From: Candidatus Electronema sp.
GTDB lineage: Bacteria; Desulfobacterota; Desulfobulbia; Desulfobulbales; Desulfobulbaceae
Length of the DNA: 64,000 bases
Assembly (NCBI GenBank): GCA_026645415.1
Contig: JAPEVH010000007.1
Location: 1-64,000 of the forward strand
Reading direction: 5' to 3'
The notes below the pieces were generated by a model, which had not been told where the DNA came from, searched no databases, and saw nothing but the letters and a program-made list of their open reading frames with translations. The position numbers and the translations under genes were made by a program. How positions within the stretch are numbered: position 1 is the stretch's first letter; every line of letters starts with the position of its first letter. Positions 34,778-44,888 of this stretch are shown in pieces.

Positions 34778-35392
34778 ATGAAAGCTATCCGACGAGAAAA
34801 AGGTTTTACTTTTATAGAACTCATGGTTTCTATGGTTATAGCTAGTTTAGTTTTTGCTGGAATATATGGTGTATATAGGATTCAGCAAAAGAGCTACACA
34901 GTCCAAGAGCAAGTTACAGAACTGCAACAGCGACTCAGATCTGCTATGGACAGGTTAGCAATAGAGATCAGAATGGCTGGCTCTAACCCAGCTTCAGAAA
35001 GTCTATGTGGGACAAAAATAGTCAAGGCTGAAACGGAAGAAATGATTTTTAACTCTTGTAACCCTGATTACAAGAGTAACAATGACTACCAAATAACGAT
35101 TAGCTTTAACAAGGCAACAGGTGAGCTTTCCCTCACAAGAGATTTAGGTATGAATGGTGCATTATCTAAACCAATAGCTGATGCCGTCGATGGTGTTGAG
35201 CTTAAATATTTTGATAAAGATAATAAAGAACTAACTGTAATATCAAAACCAGATGATGAAATTCGGTCAGTACAGATAACCTTACGTTTTAGATCCATTT
35301 ATCCTGATCCCAAATATTTTGATCCCAAATATAATGATAATTATCACCGCAGAACTTTGCAAAGCAGAGTATATATGCGGAATATGTTATAG
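34778..35392 (+). CDS. pilW: Minor pilin, PilW-like
   Basis: A 204-residue prepilin with leader MKAIRREKG and mature FTFIELMVSMVIASLVFAGIYG (Glu5). The signature QLRSAMDRLAIEIRMAGSNP occurs here as LQQRLRSAMDRLAIEIRMAG and is typical of PilW/GspJ. Two cysteines (LCGTK, NSCNP) may bridge. It lies 29 bp after fimT and 12 bp before pilV. Confidence 0.85.
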   Translation: MKAIRREKGFTFIELMVSMVIASLVFAGIYGVYRIQQKSYTVQEQVTELQQRLRSAMDRLAIEIRMAGSNPASESLCGTKIVKAETEEMIFNSCNPDYKSNNDYQITISFNKATGELSLTRDLGMNGALSKPIADAVDGVELKYFDKDNKELTVISKPDDEIRSVQITLRFRSIYPDPKYFDPKYNDNYHRRTLQSRVYMRNML

Positions 35393-35404
35393 AGGTTTGA
35401 ATCA

Positions 35405-35902
35405 ATGAAACAAAAACAACAAGCTGGTTTTACTTTAATTGAAACTTTGATAGCAATGGCTATCTTCACAATAGGTATCCTTGGTCTTTTTGGAATGCAG
35501 ACAGCTGCTATTAAAGGAAATCTTGCTGCTAATAATATAACTACGGGGTCTACATGGGCAGCAGAGCAGGTGGAGCAGTTAATCAGCCTCAAATACACAG
35601 ATCTTCCAGCTCATCCTGCTGGTCGTTGTGCTGAATTAGTAAGTGTTGATCCTACAGATCCAAACAATACTATTGCTGCGGATGGAACTGATGATAGCGG
35701 GCCAGAGTTACCTATTTATAAAATTTATTGGTATGTCGCTCAAGATTGTACATTGACTGAAGTTCCTCTTGCTGGTGTCGTTAAAGATGAGGTGCAACGC
35801 CCTAAACATCTACGGGTTATTGTCACTACTGATAAAGGTAATGGAGAGAAGTTGCTTGCGGATTTTAATTATATTAAGCAAAACGTAACCAACTCAAAGT
35901 AG
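35405..35902 (+). CDS. pilV: Minor pilin, PilV-like
   Basis: A 165-residue prepilin with leader MKQKQQAG and mature FTLIETLIAMAIFTIGILGLFGMQ (Glu5), the hallmark PilV/GspI helix. STWAAEQVEQLISLKYTDLP is the following conserved helix. Two cysteines (GRCAE, QDCTL). It lies between pilW and pilX, and equimolar assembly into a tip complex is expected. Confidence 0.87.
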   Translation: MKQKQQAGFTLIETLIAMAIFTIGILGLFGMQTAAIKGNLAANNITTGSTWAAEQVEQLISLKYTDLPAHPAGRCAELVSVDPTDPNNTIAADGTDDSGPELPIYKIYWYVAQDCTLTEVPLAGVVKDEVQRPKHLRVIVTTDKGNGEKLLADFNYIKQNVTNSK

Positions 35903-35917
35903 TAGAGGCTTTATTCT

Positions 35918-36574
35918 ATGAATAAAAAATTACAACATGATGATGGGGGGTTTGTTTTAATTGCCTCCTTGCTTATTCTTCTTGTTTTGACGGTCTTGGG
36001 TATTTCCGTAAATAGAAATACAACTACTGAATGGCAAATTGCAGTAAATGACCGCCTTCATAAAGATGCCTTTTATAATGCTGATGCGGCCACAGAATTA
36101 GCCGCTGAAGTGTTGGAGCAGAGCCTAGCCTGTCTAGGCTTCCAAGAGAATGCAAACGGCAAGCGTCTTCTTGGAGCCGCTGGATATGATATATACATCG
36201 ACAAAGATTCTCTAGGCTTCTGGCGAAACTACGCGCCAAATGGTGTATCACTCCCCTCTGATGCTGCTCGTGATCTTGTTTTTCCCGCAACCTTTACGAA
36301 CGGCACATTTGATGAAAACGCCACTAACGATCAACCTCATGCCAACATCAATATTGGTGGTAATACCAAGTTGACTGCGGGAGCGGCGATTCAGATGGCT
36401 GCTGGCTATGAGGGCGTTGGTAAAAGTCTTGCATTAGGTGGAGCTGTGTTACTTTATGATATTAACGTACAGCAAGTAGTTAAAAATAACATAGGTCAAA
36501 ATGACAGTGAATCCGTGGTTTGTATTCAATATGGTCATGTACTTGGCTCCGAAGGAACCTGTAATTATCCATAA
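35918..36574 (+). CDS. pilX: Minor pilin, PilX-like
   Basis: A 218-residue protein starting MNKKLQHDDGG, then FVLIASLLILLVLTVLGISVNRN. There is no Glu at mature position 5, which is usual for PilX/GspK-type pilins. FYNADAATELAAEVLEQS is the family block after the helix. The C-terminal part is Gly/Asn-rich with ESVVCIQYGHV. It is followed 58 bp later by pilY1. Confidence 0.85.
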   Translation: MNKKLQHDDGGFVLIASLLILLVLTVLGISVNRNTTTEWQIAVNDRLHKDAFYNADAATELAAEVLEQSLACLGFQENANGKRLLGAAGYDIYIDKDSLGFWRNYAPNGVSLPSDAARDLVFPATFTNGTFDENATNDQPHANINIGGNTKLTAGAAIQMAAGYEGVGKSLALGGAVLLYDINVQQVVKNNIGQNDSESVVCIQYGHVLGSEGTCNYP

Positions 36575-36632
36575 TTACAAGAATCAAGAATGATCATTAG
36601 AACTGACGAAAAAACGGAGGGAGAAGCAAATC

Positions 36633-39600
36633 ATGAAAAAAATAGTTTATGCAGCAGTCTTATCCTGTTTTACCGGGGCGATAGTGCTTCCGGTAGCAGG
36701 ATTTGCCGCTAACGTATGTAGTGATGGTGTGGGTATTCCGCCGTTCCTTTCCTCCGGTGCTAAACCCAACCTGCTGATGGTTTTAGACAACTCCGGTTCT
36801 ATGCTGGATGCAGCTTACAGTACAGAAAGCTCTTTTTGCTTTGATGATAACTATATTACCGATAAACCCTATGCTGGCTATTTTAAAAATGACCAGTGGT
36901 ATGAATGGGATGCTGGTGATTTTACACCGTGGGTGAGCGGTAAGGGCTACACTATAGGCAATCGCGTTTATGTCCAAGGTGTTCTCTGGGAGGCATTAGG
37001 TACCGGAACGTCCAATGGCACTTCGCCCATTGATGACAGAGGGTTAGCGTGGCAGCGTGTTTTTACTATAGGAAAGTGGAAAAATGCCACTACTTATACC
37101 GCAAGTACGTTTGTCTGGTCTGGCCCGCAGCTTTACTACACCGCAGGCGGTGGCACCAGTAATGATTCCGATGCAAGCAATGGTCTCAGCTTAGAAGGTG
37201 ACACTGATATTAAAGACTGGAAAGCAGTGGATTCAACATGGCTAAAGGGTAAATCTTATAAAGCCAAGGATATTGTAACATATAGAGGCATTCTATATGA
37301 AGCCACCAACAACGCCACATCTGACGGCACTGGTGTTTATGATGACACGAAAGTAACTTGGAAGCCGCTTGATGAGGGTTCTTTTGTTGCGGTAAGCAGT
37401 GCTACAGCTTTGTCCGATTGTTCCTCAGCTACAGGAGCGACCGACAAGTTTACTCAAGCTGACCTTTGTATCAGTCTTAATAAGAGTTCAACTCCAGCAC
37501 AAGTAGTTACTTTTGCCGCAAGAGGAAATTTGCTTAATTGGGCAACGGCCTCCAAGTTTGATGTGGAGAAGGGAATTCTTACTGGTGGTAAGTATGATTA
37601 CAAAGATCAGATTTTGATCGGTGAGCACCGAGGTTGCGCTGGTTCAAGAATGGTGAAGCAGGTTCCTGTAACTGATGCCTCCTCTGTAACCAAATACTTA
37701 AGCCTTGGTGTGCGTGCTTCTCGATATAATGATCAACCGCTTTATGAAGACCGAATTGATAGTACTGATGATACTGGGCGGCTAGAGGTCTTAGGAGTCA
37801 CTGATTCGTCTTATTCTTTGTCTACAGACTGTCAGTCAGCAATTGATAAAATTATCAATCATGGCTTAAACGGCTCGCAAAATCAAGTAGAAGCTTGCAT
37901 TATAAGCTTTCCTAACTCTAACTCACAGTTAGTGGACATGCGTCCGACTCTTAACCATAGCCTCCAAGCCTGTTGGCAATCTGCACTTAATAAAGGTCAT
38001 TGGGATACCCTTATTGCTGACTGTTATGCTCTTTATACAGGAGGGAGAAACGGCAGCTTCACTCCAGCACGTCCATATGATCCCTCTGAGTTGCGTCCAG
38101 CCGACGGAGGGCCGTATCTTTGCTATGGCATATATGATTCTGGTGTTGATCCTAATAATAGGGTTGGTTATATGGGCCGTTGTTGGATTCAAGGTGGTGG
38201 CGGTTGGGTAGAAAAATACTGTAATCAGCTCACAACAACAGTAGCAGGTTCGGCCAGCCTTGGTGCTTCCACTTGCTGGGATTATAACAACAAAAGCGTT
38301 CCAACAACAGAGAGTCTATGCCAGCATTACCGAAATAATGGCGGCTTTGTTGAACAATGCACCGTTACCTACAGTAATGGCGATAAAAAAAGCGTGTGTC
38401 CTAACGGAAGCTGGAAAAAAATAGGCAAATGGGATGATGGCTCAGGTTCTTGCGATTATCCGCAAAATCCACAGCAGGTATGTCCTCCTAATACGAGCTG
38501 CGATGGAACATGGGAAGTGACAAGCTGGCCTAATTGGCAACCGAGCGACGGTAACTGTATTTTCGAAGCGATTAAGGATTATTGTGATGCACTAAAAGTG
38601 CCAGAAGTTATCGACCCTTCTGATGTTGCAGGCACAACTGGTGAAACTGGCAATATGCCTGGTTTACTTCGCGATTCCTACTTGATGGCCTTCCTTGGTG
38701 GTGAAGATCCTATTGCAACCATGAAAGCTCATATTTATCAAAAAAATCGGCCGCAAGGTATCGTGCATCGTGTTGCCAGCGATCTGCGGCTTGGTCTAAT
38801 GTCCTTCCGTTATGTAGGTGCAAAAACAGAATGTGCGCTTGCCGCAGCGGATACCACTTCTAAAATCGATAAATACTGTCCTTTAGAAAATAAAGACGGT
38901 GCTGACCTGCTCACTCCGCTGGAAGTAGGAGACTATGTTACAGACGACAACGATCCAACCTATGAAAGTGGTAAACGGCGACATGTAGATGATTTGGCTG
39001 AGGCGATCAACACCACTAGAGGCACATCGTGGACTCCACTCGCTGAGGCGGCGTATGAGGCATTGGGCTATTACACCCAAAATATCAATTTCTGCCTGAA
39101 CAAGGATAGTAATACTGGGGAATGTATGGATTTCCCAACTGCGGATAATCCAACTTATTTTCCAACTATTACAAAGGCTGATCCAGTTCAGTACTGGTGC
39201 CAAGATAATCACATTTTAGTGATTACTGAAGGTGAGTCCACAGCTGATGTTAATGCTGATGTTGCAAACTTCTCTGTTTCTCCACTGCCTAGCTCTGATT
39301 CGCATATTTTGTCATCAGCATGTCCCAGCGGCTGTACTGCGAATGGTAATACAGGGTGCTTACCTAACGATTTAGCTGGAGATGGTGACACAAATCCAGA
39401 CTGCACTACAGACGGTCTCTACAGCAGTGCCTACTTAGACAACATGACTTGGTGGGGACAGCATGTACAGCCACTGTATCAAAATCGATGTGTGAGCGAT
39501 GCATCAGGTCAAATAAAAACAGAGAAGCAAGCTATTTATACCCATGTTGTTACTACTGGTTCCTTAACATCTGGTGGAACTGGAGAATGTAGCCCAGCAA

Positions 39601-42600
39601 CCCTGATGACTAATGCTGCATTTAATGGCGGTACTGATAATTACTATCCTGGTGAGGATCCAGCGCAGTTAGAGAGAAATCTCTATGCAGTTCTTGATGA
39701 CATTCTCAGTCGTTCTTCGGCAGGTTCAGCAGCCTCGGTTATCTCCAGCTCCAGAAGCGGCTCTGGTGCAGTTTATCAGGCGGTGTTCTGGCCAAAATTT
39801 GAAGACGGAGATCCAGATGGAGACGGAGTGAGCAATAAGGTGACGTGGGTTGGAGACGTTCATTCTCTTTTTGTTGATTCCAAGGGATTGATGTACGAGG
39901 ATACAAATCAAGATGGCGAGCTGGATACCACGGCAGATAAACGAGTTGTTTTCTATTTCAGTAATGCGGCGAACAAAACACGTGGTTGCTATAATGTTAC
40001 CGCTATGATCAATAATAATGGTCAATGTCCAGAACCAGCAGCAACAACAAATAATCTCGTTCCTGAATGTACAGATGGAGATGACTGTGTTGAATTGCAG
40101 AACATCAAATATTTATGGTCAGCAAATGAGCGACTAGCAGATAGAGATCTTGCTACCAAAAGCCGTAAGCTGTTTACATGGAACGATTTGAACAATGACG
40201 GTATTGTTGAAGCAACGGATGGTGAATGGTTTCAGCTCAATAATTCAGTGGACTGGACCGCTCTCAATACTGCTGCTGCCACTGCTGGAAACCGTGGGCC
40301 GGTAACTAAGGATTTCCTTAAATCTGAGGATTGGGAAGACTTTGTTGGCTATGACGCGAACAAGACTTCGGCTGAAATGGAAAAGGACGCTCTCAATGCC
40401 TTAGTTCAATGGCTGCAAGGCGTAGACTCGCTCACCGATGAAGTAACAACAGATGACAACGGCAACGGCTGGCTTGATAAAGAGCTAAGATCGAGAAAGT
40501 TCACTTTCAAGACCCAAAATGGCAATTTATCAGGATGGGCAGATAAGACATGGCGGTTGGGTGACATCATTCATTCAACTCCGATGGTCGTAGCTAAACC
40601 AGCAGAATCCTACCATTACATCTATCGTGACCCGACCTATGCTAGTTTTGCGGCACATTGGAGTAATCGCCGCAATATGATTTATTTCGGCGGCAACGAT
40701 GGCATGTTACACGCTGTAAATGGTGGTTTTTATTTTGACAATAAGTTCTGTTGTACAGGTGAAGTTAATGCCGACGGGAGCTGCAAAGTATCACCAACAG
40801 GCGGTTGCGGTACACACCCTGTTTGGAGTTCAGTTGAGCTTGGTGACGAACTGTGGGCCTATATTCCCTACAATCTTCAGCCTCATTTAAAATGTTTGGC
40901 TGATAAATACTATGCCCATAAAGCATACGTTGATCTGAAGCCGCGTATTTTTGATGCGCAGATTTTCAAAAAAGACGATACTGACCATGTTGGTGGATGG
41001 GGTACCATTCTCGTCGGCGCAATGCGTTTTGGTGGTACTCCGGTTTTAGCTTCTGAGTTGAATGGTGATCCAAATGATAAGCGGAAATTTGTCTCTTCCT
41101 ATTTCATTTTGGATATCACTAATCCAGAAAACGAGCCTATACTGCTCGGAGAGATGACGCAACTTGTCGATGCAAATGGCCAAGATGTCTACGCCAATAT
41201 GCAGTACACAACTGCTTCACCAGCGATGATCATTATGCGTGATGGCGGCGCAAATGCCGCTAAATCACAATGGGAACTGGTCTTAGGTAGTGGGCCATCA
41301 GATCTAGGTGGTATCAATGGTAGTAATGTACATGGAAAGCTGGCTATCGTTCCTCTCGACTGGCTTGAAGGTAATGTAACAAGTTGGTCAAATGGTATGC
41401 CAACCGCTGTTAGTTCTGCTGGAAAAAAGGCATTCCGTATTCCAAACGAAGCTCCAAAGACAGGTACAGAGGGAGGTTTCTTTGAGATACCTCTCGGTGA
41501 TGACCCTACAACATCAGCAGTTGATCAGACTACTTCGGGCTTTGTCTCTGACATTATTTCTGTTGATTACAATATCGACCTTTCGGCCGACGATGGTCTT
41601 GGTGCGAGATACCGTACCGATGCTGTCTATTTTGGCACAGTAGATGGTAGTGATTTCACAAAATATCCTGCTGATTATCTTAACGGTGCAGCAGATCAGT
41701 TCTACTGGAAAGGAGGAGGTAGAGTCTTCCGGTTAGTTACTAAAATGCTCAATACTAATGGTGAAGAAATAGCTTCATTACCATCAGAGTGGGCTGATAA
41801 ATGGACTGATAAAGATCCACTTCGTCTCTTGGCAGATGTAAAAATGCCGGTTGTTGGTGCGCCTTCCATTGGCTATGATGATTGGAATTACTGGGTTTAT
41901 GCAGGAACAGGTCGGTTCTATGGGGAGAAAGACAAGACTGATGATGGTTGGTGTACTAAGTCAACCGACACTTCTTGTGCAGACAGAAGTAAAATGGCTA
42001 TTTTTGGCTTTAAAGAACCTCTCATGGATGAGCTTTCTGGCTTTGATAATTGGGCATCTCCGCCATCCAGTTCATTATTCACTTGTGATGACAAAGTAAT
42101 GACTTGGGCGACAATAAACTGGGATATTAACAAAAAGGCTAACAGCCAGCTTCTCCACAATGGAATAGTTGGTGAGCGGGGCCTGATGCAGACAGATAAT
42201 ATCCTTGTACAGCAGGGAGCAGAAGGGTATTTGTACTGTTATCACTGTGTGACAGATCCGACAGATCCGGCAGTATATAGCTGCTCTAAGCTGGCTGATA
42301 CGCAATGCTTCCCCAGTGACATACCAATGGAGACAGTTACTGTCACTGATCCAATTACTGGAATCAGCCAAGATGTTGAGCGATATACCTTTGATAATCT
42401 CAATTGGTATATTTCTGGAGATTACTTCAACCCGAACGCATCTGCTGTATCAGGCTGCACAACTGACAGTAATGGTAAAAAGATTGAAACCGGATTAGAC
42501 GGCTGGTATCGTGCTTTCCACGATGCTCGTGAGCGGAATCTTGGTGCGTCAGCATTGTTAGGTGGTTTGTTGACTTTTACTACGTACCAGCCATATAATG

Positions 42601-42938
42601 ATCGCTGTAAGGCTGAAGGACAGAGTTATCTATATGGTGTTCATTTCCAGACAGGTACAGCTTGGACAGAGAGTGTTTTCGGCACCTTTGATGAGAGCCT
42701 TGTTGATAATAACGGTACAAACCAAACTGTTACGATTGTTAAAGACAAGCTAGGTTTGGGTAGAGGTTTATCAACAACCCCCAGTATGCATGTCGGAAGT
42801 GATAGCGATAATGCAGCTAAAGCATTTATCCAGACAAGTACAGGGGAGATTATCGAGGTAGAACAAAAAAATCTGCCTTATAAAAATACCCGAAGCGGTA
42901 GACAAAATTGGACTGATCGCCGCAGTTCAGACGAGTAA
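36633..42938 (+). CDS. pilY1: PilY1-like pilus tip adhesin with VWA and carbohydrate-binding-like inserts
   Basis: A 2101-residue exported protein; GGAGGGAG precedes the start and the signal peptide ends near GFAA. A VWA-type domain starts with LLMVLDNSGSM, the MIDAS DxSxS at residues 52-56. It is interrupted at about residues 85-255 by three related 45-60-residue modules (YTIGNRVYVQGVLWEA, YTASTFVWSGPQLYYTA, YKAKDIVTYRGILYEA) like the CBM5/12 chitin-binding fold. Many cysteines follow. The C-terminal half is the PilY1 beta-propeller (NRRNMIYFGGNDGMLHAVNGG), with EF-hand-like loops DPDGDGVSN, DTNQDGELD and DLNNDGIVE. It would cap the pilus and mediate calcium-dependent adhesion and retraction control. 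Confidence 0.92.
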   Translation: MKKIVYAAVLSCFTGAIVLPVAGFAANVCSDGVGIPPFLSSGAKPNLLMVLDNSGSMLDAAYSTESSFCFDDNYITDKPYAGYFKNDQWYEWDAGDFTPWVSGKGYTIGNRVYVQGVLWEALGTGTSNGTSPIDDRGLAWQRVFTIGKWKNATTYTASTFVWSGPQLYYTAGGGTSNDSDASNGLSLEGDTDIKDWKAVDSTWLKGKSYKAKDIVTYRGILYEATNNATSDGTGVYDDTKVTWKPLDEGSFVAVSSATALSDCSSATGATDKFTQADLCISLNKSSTPAQVVTFAARGNLLNWATASKFDVEKGILTGGKYDYKDQILIGEHRGCAGSRMVKQVPVTDASSVTKYLSLGVRASRYNDQPLYEDRIDSTDDTGRLEVLGVTDSSYSLSTDCQSAIDKIINHGLNGSQNQVEACIISFPNSNSQLVDMRPTLNHSLQACWQSALNKGHWDTLIADCYALYTGGRNGSFTPARPYDPSELRPADGGPYLCYGIYDSGVDPNNRVGYMGRCWIQGGGGWVEKYCNQLTTTVAGSASLGASTCWDYNNKSVPTTESLCQHYRNNGGFVEQCTVTYSNGDKKSVCPNGSWKKIGKWDDGSGSCDYPQNPQQVCPPNTSCDGTWEVTSWPNWQPSDGNCIFEAIKDYCDALKVPEVIDPSDVAGTTGETGNMPGLLRDSYLMAFLGGEDPIATMKAHIYQKNRPQGIVHRVASDLRLGLMSFRYVGAKTECALAAADTTSKIDKYCPLENKDGADLLTPLEVGDYVTDDNDPTYESGKRRHVDDLAEAINTTRGTSWTPLAEAAYEALGYYTQNINFCLNKDSNTGECMDFPTADNPTYFPTITKADPVQYWCQDNHILVITEGESTADVNADVANFSVSPLPSSDSHILSSACPSGCTANGNTGCLPNDLAGDGDTNPDCTTDGLYSSAYLDNMTWWGQHVQPLYQNRCVSDASGQIKTEKQAIYTHVVTTGSLTSGGTGECSPATLMTNAAFNGGTDNYYPGEDPAQLERNLYAVLDDILSRSSAGSAASVISSSRSGSGAVYQAVFWPKFEDGDPDGDGVSNKVTWVGDVHSLFVDSKGLMYEDTNQDGELDTTADKRVVFYFSNAANKTRGCYNVTAMINNNGQCPEPAATTNNLVPECTDGDDCVELQNIKYLWSANERLADRDLATKSRKLFTWNDLNNDGIVEATDGEWFQLNNSVDWTALNTAAATAGNRGPVTKDFLKSEDWEDFVGYDANKTSAEMEKDALNALVQWLQGVDSLTDEVTTDDNGNGWLDKELRSRKFTFKTQNGNLSGWADKTWRLGDIIHSTPMVVAKPAESYHYIYRDPTYASFAAHWSNRRNMIYFGGNDGMLHAVNGGFYFDNKFCCTGEVNADGSCKVSPTGGCGTHPVWSSVELGDELWAYIPYNLQPHLKCLADKYYAHKAYVDLKPRIFDAQIFKKDDTDHVGGWGTILVGAMRFGGTPVLASELNGDPNDKRKFVSSYFILDITNPENEPILLGEMTQLVDANGQDVYANMQYTTASPAMIIMRDGGANAAKSQWELVLGSGPSDLGGINGSNVHGKLAIVPLDWLEGNVTSWSNGMPTAVSSAGKKAFRIPNEAPKTGTEGGFFEIPLGDDPTTSAVDQTTSGFVSDIISVDYNIDLSADDGLGARYRTDAVYFGTVDGSDFTKYPADYLNGAADQFYWKGGGRVFRLVTKMLNTNGEEIASLPSEWADKWTDKDPLRLLADVKMPVVGAPSIGYDDWNYWVYAGTGRFYGEKDKTDDGWCTKSTDTSCADRSKMAIFGFKEPLMDELSGFDNWASPPSSSLFTCDDKVMTWATINWDINKKANSQLLHNGIVGERGLMQTDNILVQQGAEGYLYCYHCVTDPTDPAVYSCSKLADTQCFPSDIPMETVTVTDPITGISQDVERYTFDNLNWYISGDYFNPNASAVSGCTTDSNGKKIETGLDGWYRAFHDARERNLGASALLGGLLTFTTYQPYNDRCKAEGQSYLYGVHFQTGTAWTESVFGTFDESLVDNNGTNQTVTIVKDKLGLGRGLSTTPSMHVGSDSDNAAKAFIQTSTGEIIEVEQKNLPYKNTRSGRQNWTDRRSSDE

Positions 42939-42959
42939 GCACAAATAACATCAAAAACA

Positions 42960-42998
42960 AAGAGAGCTTCCGGTTAAATATCGGAGGCTCTCTTTTTC
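42960..42998 (+). terminator. Terminator of the minor pilin/pilY1 operon
   Basis: AGAGAGCTTCCG (42961-42972) pairs with CGGAGGCTCTCT (42982-42993) with one mismatch, followed by a T-run. Confidence 0.9.
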
Positions 42999-43035
42999 TT
43001 CTCTGCTGGCCTTCGTGAAAAAAGGTGTTTTTTGC

Positions 43036-43063
43036 TTGACTTCTCAGTCAGCCATCCTATATT
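43036..43063 (+). promoter_or_regulatory. Putative sigma-70 promoter upstream of sat
   Basis: TTGACT (43036-43041), a 16-bp spacer and TATATT (43058-43063). The leader to the sat ATG would be about 110 nt. Confidence 0.5.
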
Positions 43064-43118
43064 TAGTATTTTTATTTATAGAGTCTGTTTTGCAACAGGT
43101 TCCGTTTTAAAATATATA

Positions 43119-43146
43119 GTGACTTTTTTCTTAAAAAGAATACAAA
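43119..43146 (+). promoter_or_regulatory. sat-proximal element shared with the Trp-rich protein gene
   Basis: GTGACT, inverted repeat CTTTTTTCTTAAAAAG (43123-43138) and TACAAA (43141-43146). It is nearly the same string as at 5787-5813. It may be a second sat promoter or a regulator site. Confidence 0.4.
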
Positions 43147-43179
43147 ACAATCATCATTTAACGTAACGAGGAAGGAATT

Positions 43180-44457
43180 ATGTCTAAGCTGGTAGCCCCC
43201 CATGGTGGCAAAGGTCTGGTCTGTGCCCTGCTTCACGGCAGCGAGCTGGCTGCGGAAAAAGAAAAAGCAGCTAGCTTGAAAAAAGTTCAAGTTAGTGCCC
43301 GCGCCAAAGGCGACCTAATAATGATGGGCATCGGTGGTTTTTCTCCGCTGGACGGCTTCATGACCAAAGCAGATTGGAAAAGCGTTTGTGAGAATTTCCA
43401 GCTTGCTGACGGTACTTTCTGGCCTGTGCCGATTACCTTGGATATTGCCAAGGACGATGCTAACGCCATTACCACTGGCGATGAGATTGCTCTTGAGGCT
43501 GATGGCGAGATTATCGCCACCATGAAGGTCACAGAGAAGTACGACATGACCGAAGCTGACAAGAAGTGGGAATGTGAGAAGGTTTTCATGGGTTCTGGTG
43601 TGGACTCTGTAGACGGTAAGTTCTGGCAGGTTGCTCCAGAGGATCATCCTGGCGTAATCATGGTGATGAACCAGAAGGACGTGAATCTGGCTGGCCCAGT
43701 AAAAGTCCTTTCTCAGGGTAGCTATCCTACAGAGTATCCGGGCGTTTATCTGACCCCAGCAGAAACTCGTGCTATGTTTGAGGAGCGTGGTTGGGCAAAG
43801 GTTGCTGCTCTTCAGTTACGTAATCCGATGCACCGTTCTCATGAGTTCTTGGCCAAAATCGCCATTGAGGTATGCGACGGCGTACTGATTCACTCTTTGA
43901 TCGGTAACCTGAAGCCTGGTGATATTCCTGCCCCAGTACGTGTTAAGGCGATTGAGATCCTGATTGACAACTACTTTGTTAAAGACAATGTCATCAATGC
44001 AGGTTATCCGCTTGACATGCGCTATGCAGGTCCACGTGAGGCACTGTTGCACGCTACCTTCCGTCAGAACTATGGTATCACTGATATGCTGATTGGGCGT
44101 GACCATGCTGGTGTAGGCGACTTCTACGGTCTGTTTGAGGCTCAGGAGATTTTTGACCGGGTTCCGACCACTGGTGTTCCAGGTAAAGATCTGATCTGCA
44201 AGCCGATGAAGATCGACTGGACCTTTTATTGCCACAAGTGTGATGGTATGGCTTCACTGCGTACCTGTAACCACAGCAAAGAAGATCGCGTTATCCTCTC
44301 TGGTACCAAACTGCGTAAAGCCCTGTCTGAGGGTGCCGAAGTTGTTGATCACTTTGGCCGTGAAGAGGTTCTTGAGCACCTCCGAGGATATTATTCTAGC
44401 TTGACCGAGAAAGTTGAGGTCAAAATGCAGAAGGCTGCTTCTGGTACAGGCATGTAA
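43180..44457 (+). CDS. sat: Sulfate adenylyltransferase (ATP sulfurylase)
   Basis: A 425-residue homo-oligomeric ATP sulfurylase of the dissimilatory type. [16 protein letters not shown] holds the nucleotide-binding HxxH-type motif, and [21 protein letters not shown] and [13 protein letters not shown] are the other active-site blocks. [13 protein letters not shown] with a nearby His resembles the metal-binding site of sulfate-reducer enzymes. It activates sulfate to APS, or makes ATP from APS in sulfide oxidisers; the direction cannot be told here. AGGAAGG precedes the ATG. It is monocistronic, with its own promoter and terminator. aprAB and qmo are not in the window. Confidence 0.96.
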   Translation: MSKLVAPHGGKGLVCALLHGSELAAEKEKAASLKKVQVSARAKGDLIMMGIGGFSPLDGFMTKADWKSVCENFQLADGTFWPVPITLDIAKDDANAITTGDEIALEADGEIIATMKVTEKYDMTEADKKWECEKVFMGSGVDSVDGKFWQVAPEDHPGVIMVMNQKDVNLAGPVKVLSQGSYPTEYPGVYLTPAETRAMFEERGWAKVAALQLRNPMHRSHEFLAKIAIEVCDGVLIHSLIGNLKPGDIPAPVRVKAIEILIDNYFVKDNVINAGYPLDMRYAGPREALLHATFRQNYGITDMLIGRDHAGVGDFYGLFEAQEIFDRVPTTGVPGKDLICKPMKIDWTFYCHKCDGMASLRTCNHSKEDRVILSGTKLRKALSEGAEVVDHFGREEVLEHLRGYYSSLTEKVEVKMQKAASGTGM

Positions 44458-44480
44458 TTAGCTTTTTGTTGTGTACTCAA

Positions 44481-44510
44481 GGAGATGCTGCAAGGCATCT
44501 CCTTTTTTTA
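44481..44510 (+). terminator. Terminator of sat
   Basis: GGAGATGC (44481-44488), 6-nt loop, GCATCTCC (44495-44502), then seven T. Confidence 0.92.
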
Positions 44511-44533
44511 TTGCCTAGGAATCCCAGCCAATA

Positions 44534-44664
44534 AAAAAACCGGCTATTCTTTTGAGGGAAGAGCCGGTACACAAAAAAAGAAGAGATGAAGAACACTATG
44601 ATACATGCAAGGTTTGTGCCTTTTTGTGGATAGAGAAATGCTTATCATCTAACCAATTAAAATA
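44534..44664 (-). ncRNA. Candidate small RNA, about 130 nt
   Basis: On the minus strand TTGACG (44699-44694), exactly 17 bp and TTTAAT (44676-44671) form a near-consensus promoter with a start near 44664. About 100 nt further comes ACCGGCT/AGCCGGT (44562-44568 with 44539-44545) followed by seven T on that strand. No open frame of note lies between. A promoter and terminator of matching polarity in an otherwise empty 430-bp gap suggest a small RNA. Confidence 0.45.
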
Positions 44665-44833
44665 AATATAATTAAACAACCAGCAAGCTATTTCGTCAAC
44701 AGAAATTAATACAGTTTTTTTTATGATCAACCAATTGTTTTTTCCTTGTTTTTGTATAACAAGAGTCTTGTTTATCGCGCTGGTGGCCTAAACAAGGTCG
44801 TATTCAATATTTAGCTAAAAATATCATTTTTTT

Positions 44834-44850
44834 GCTCTAAGCTATAGAGC
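44834..44850. repeat. Small inverted repeat upstream of serA
   Basis: GCTCTA and TAGAGC flank a 5-base centre, 39 bp before the serA start. It may be an operator or leader hairpin; no T-run follows. Confidence 0.4.
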
Positions 44851-44888
44851 GTTCGGTTTTGCGTTTACATATTTTCGGAGAAAAGCTC

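Noticed and set aside
44529-44570. The GC hairpin as a second sat terminator
   Set aside because: Its T-run lies on the minus-strand side, so it fits a minus-strand transcript better; a bidirectional role remains possible.
44859-44888. Upstream TTG start for serA
   Set aside because: The ATG at 44889 has GGAG at good distance and begins at the conserved N terminus.
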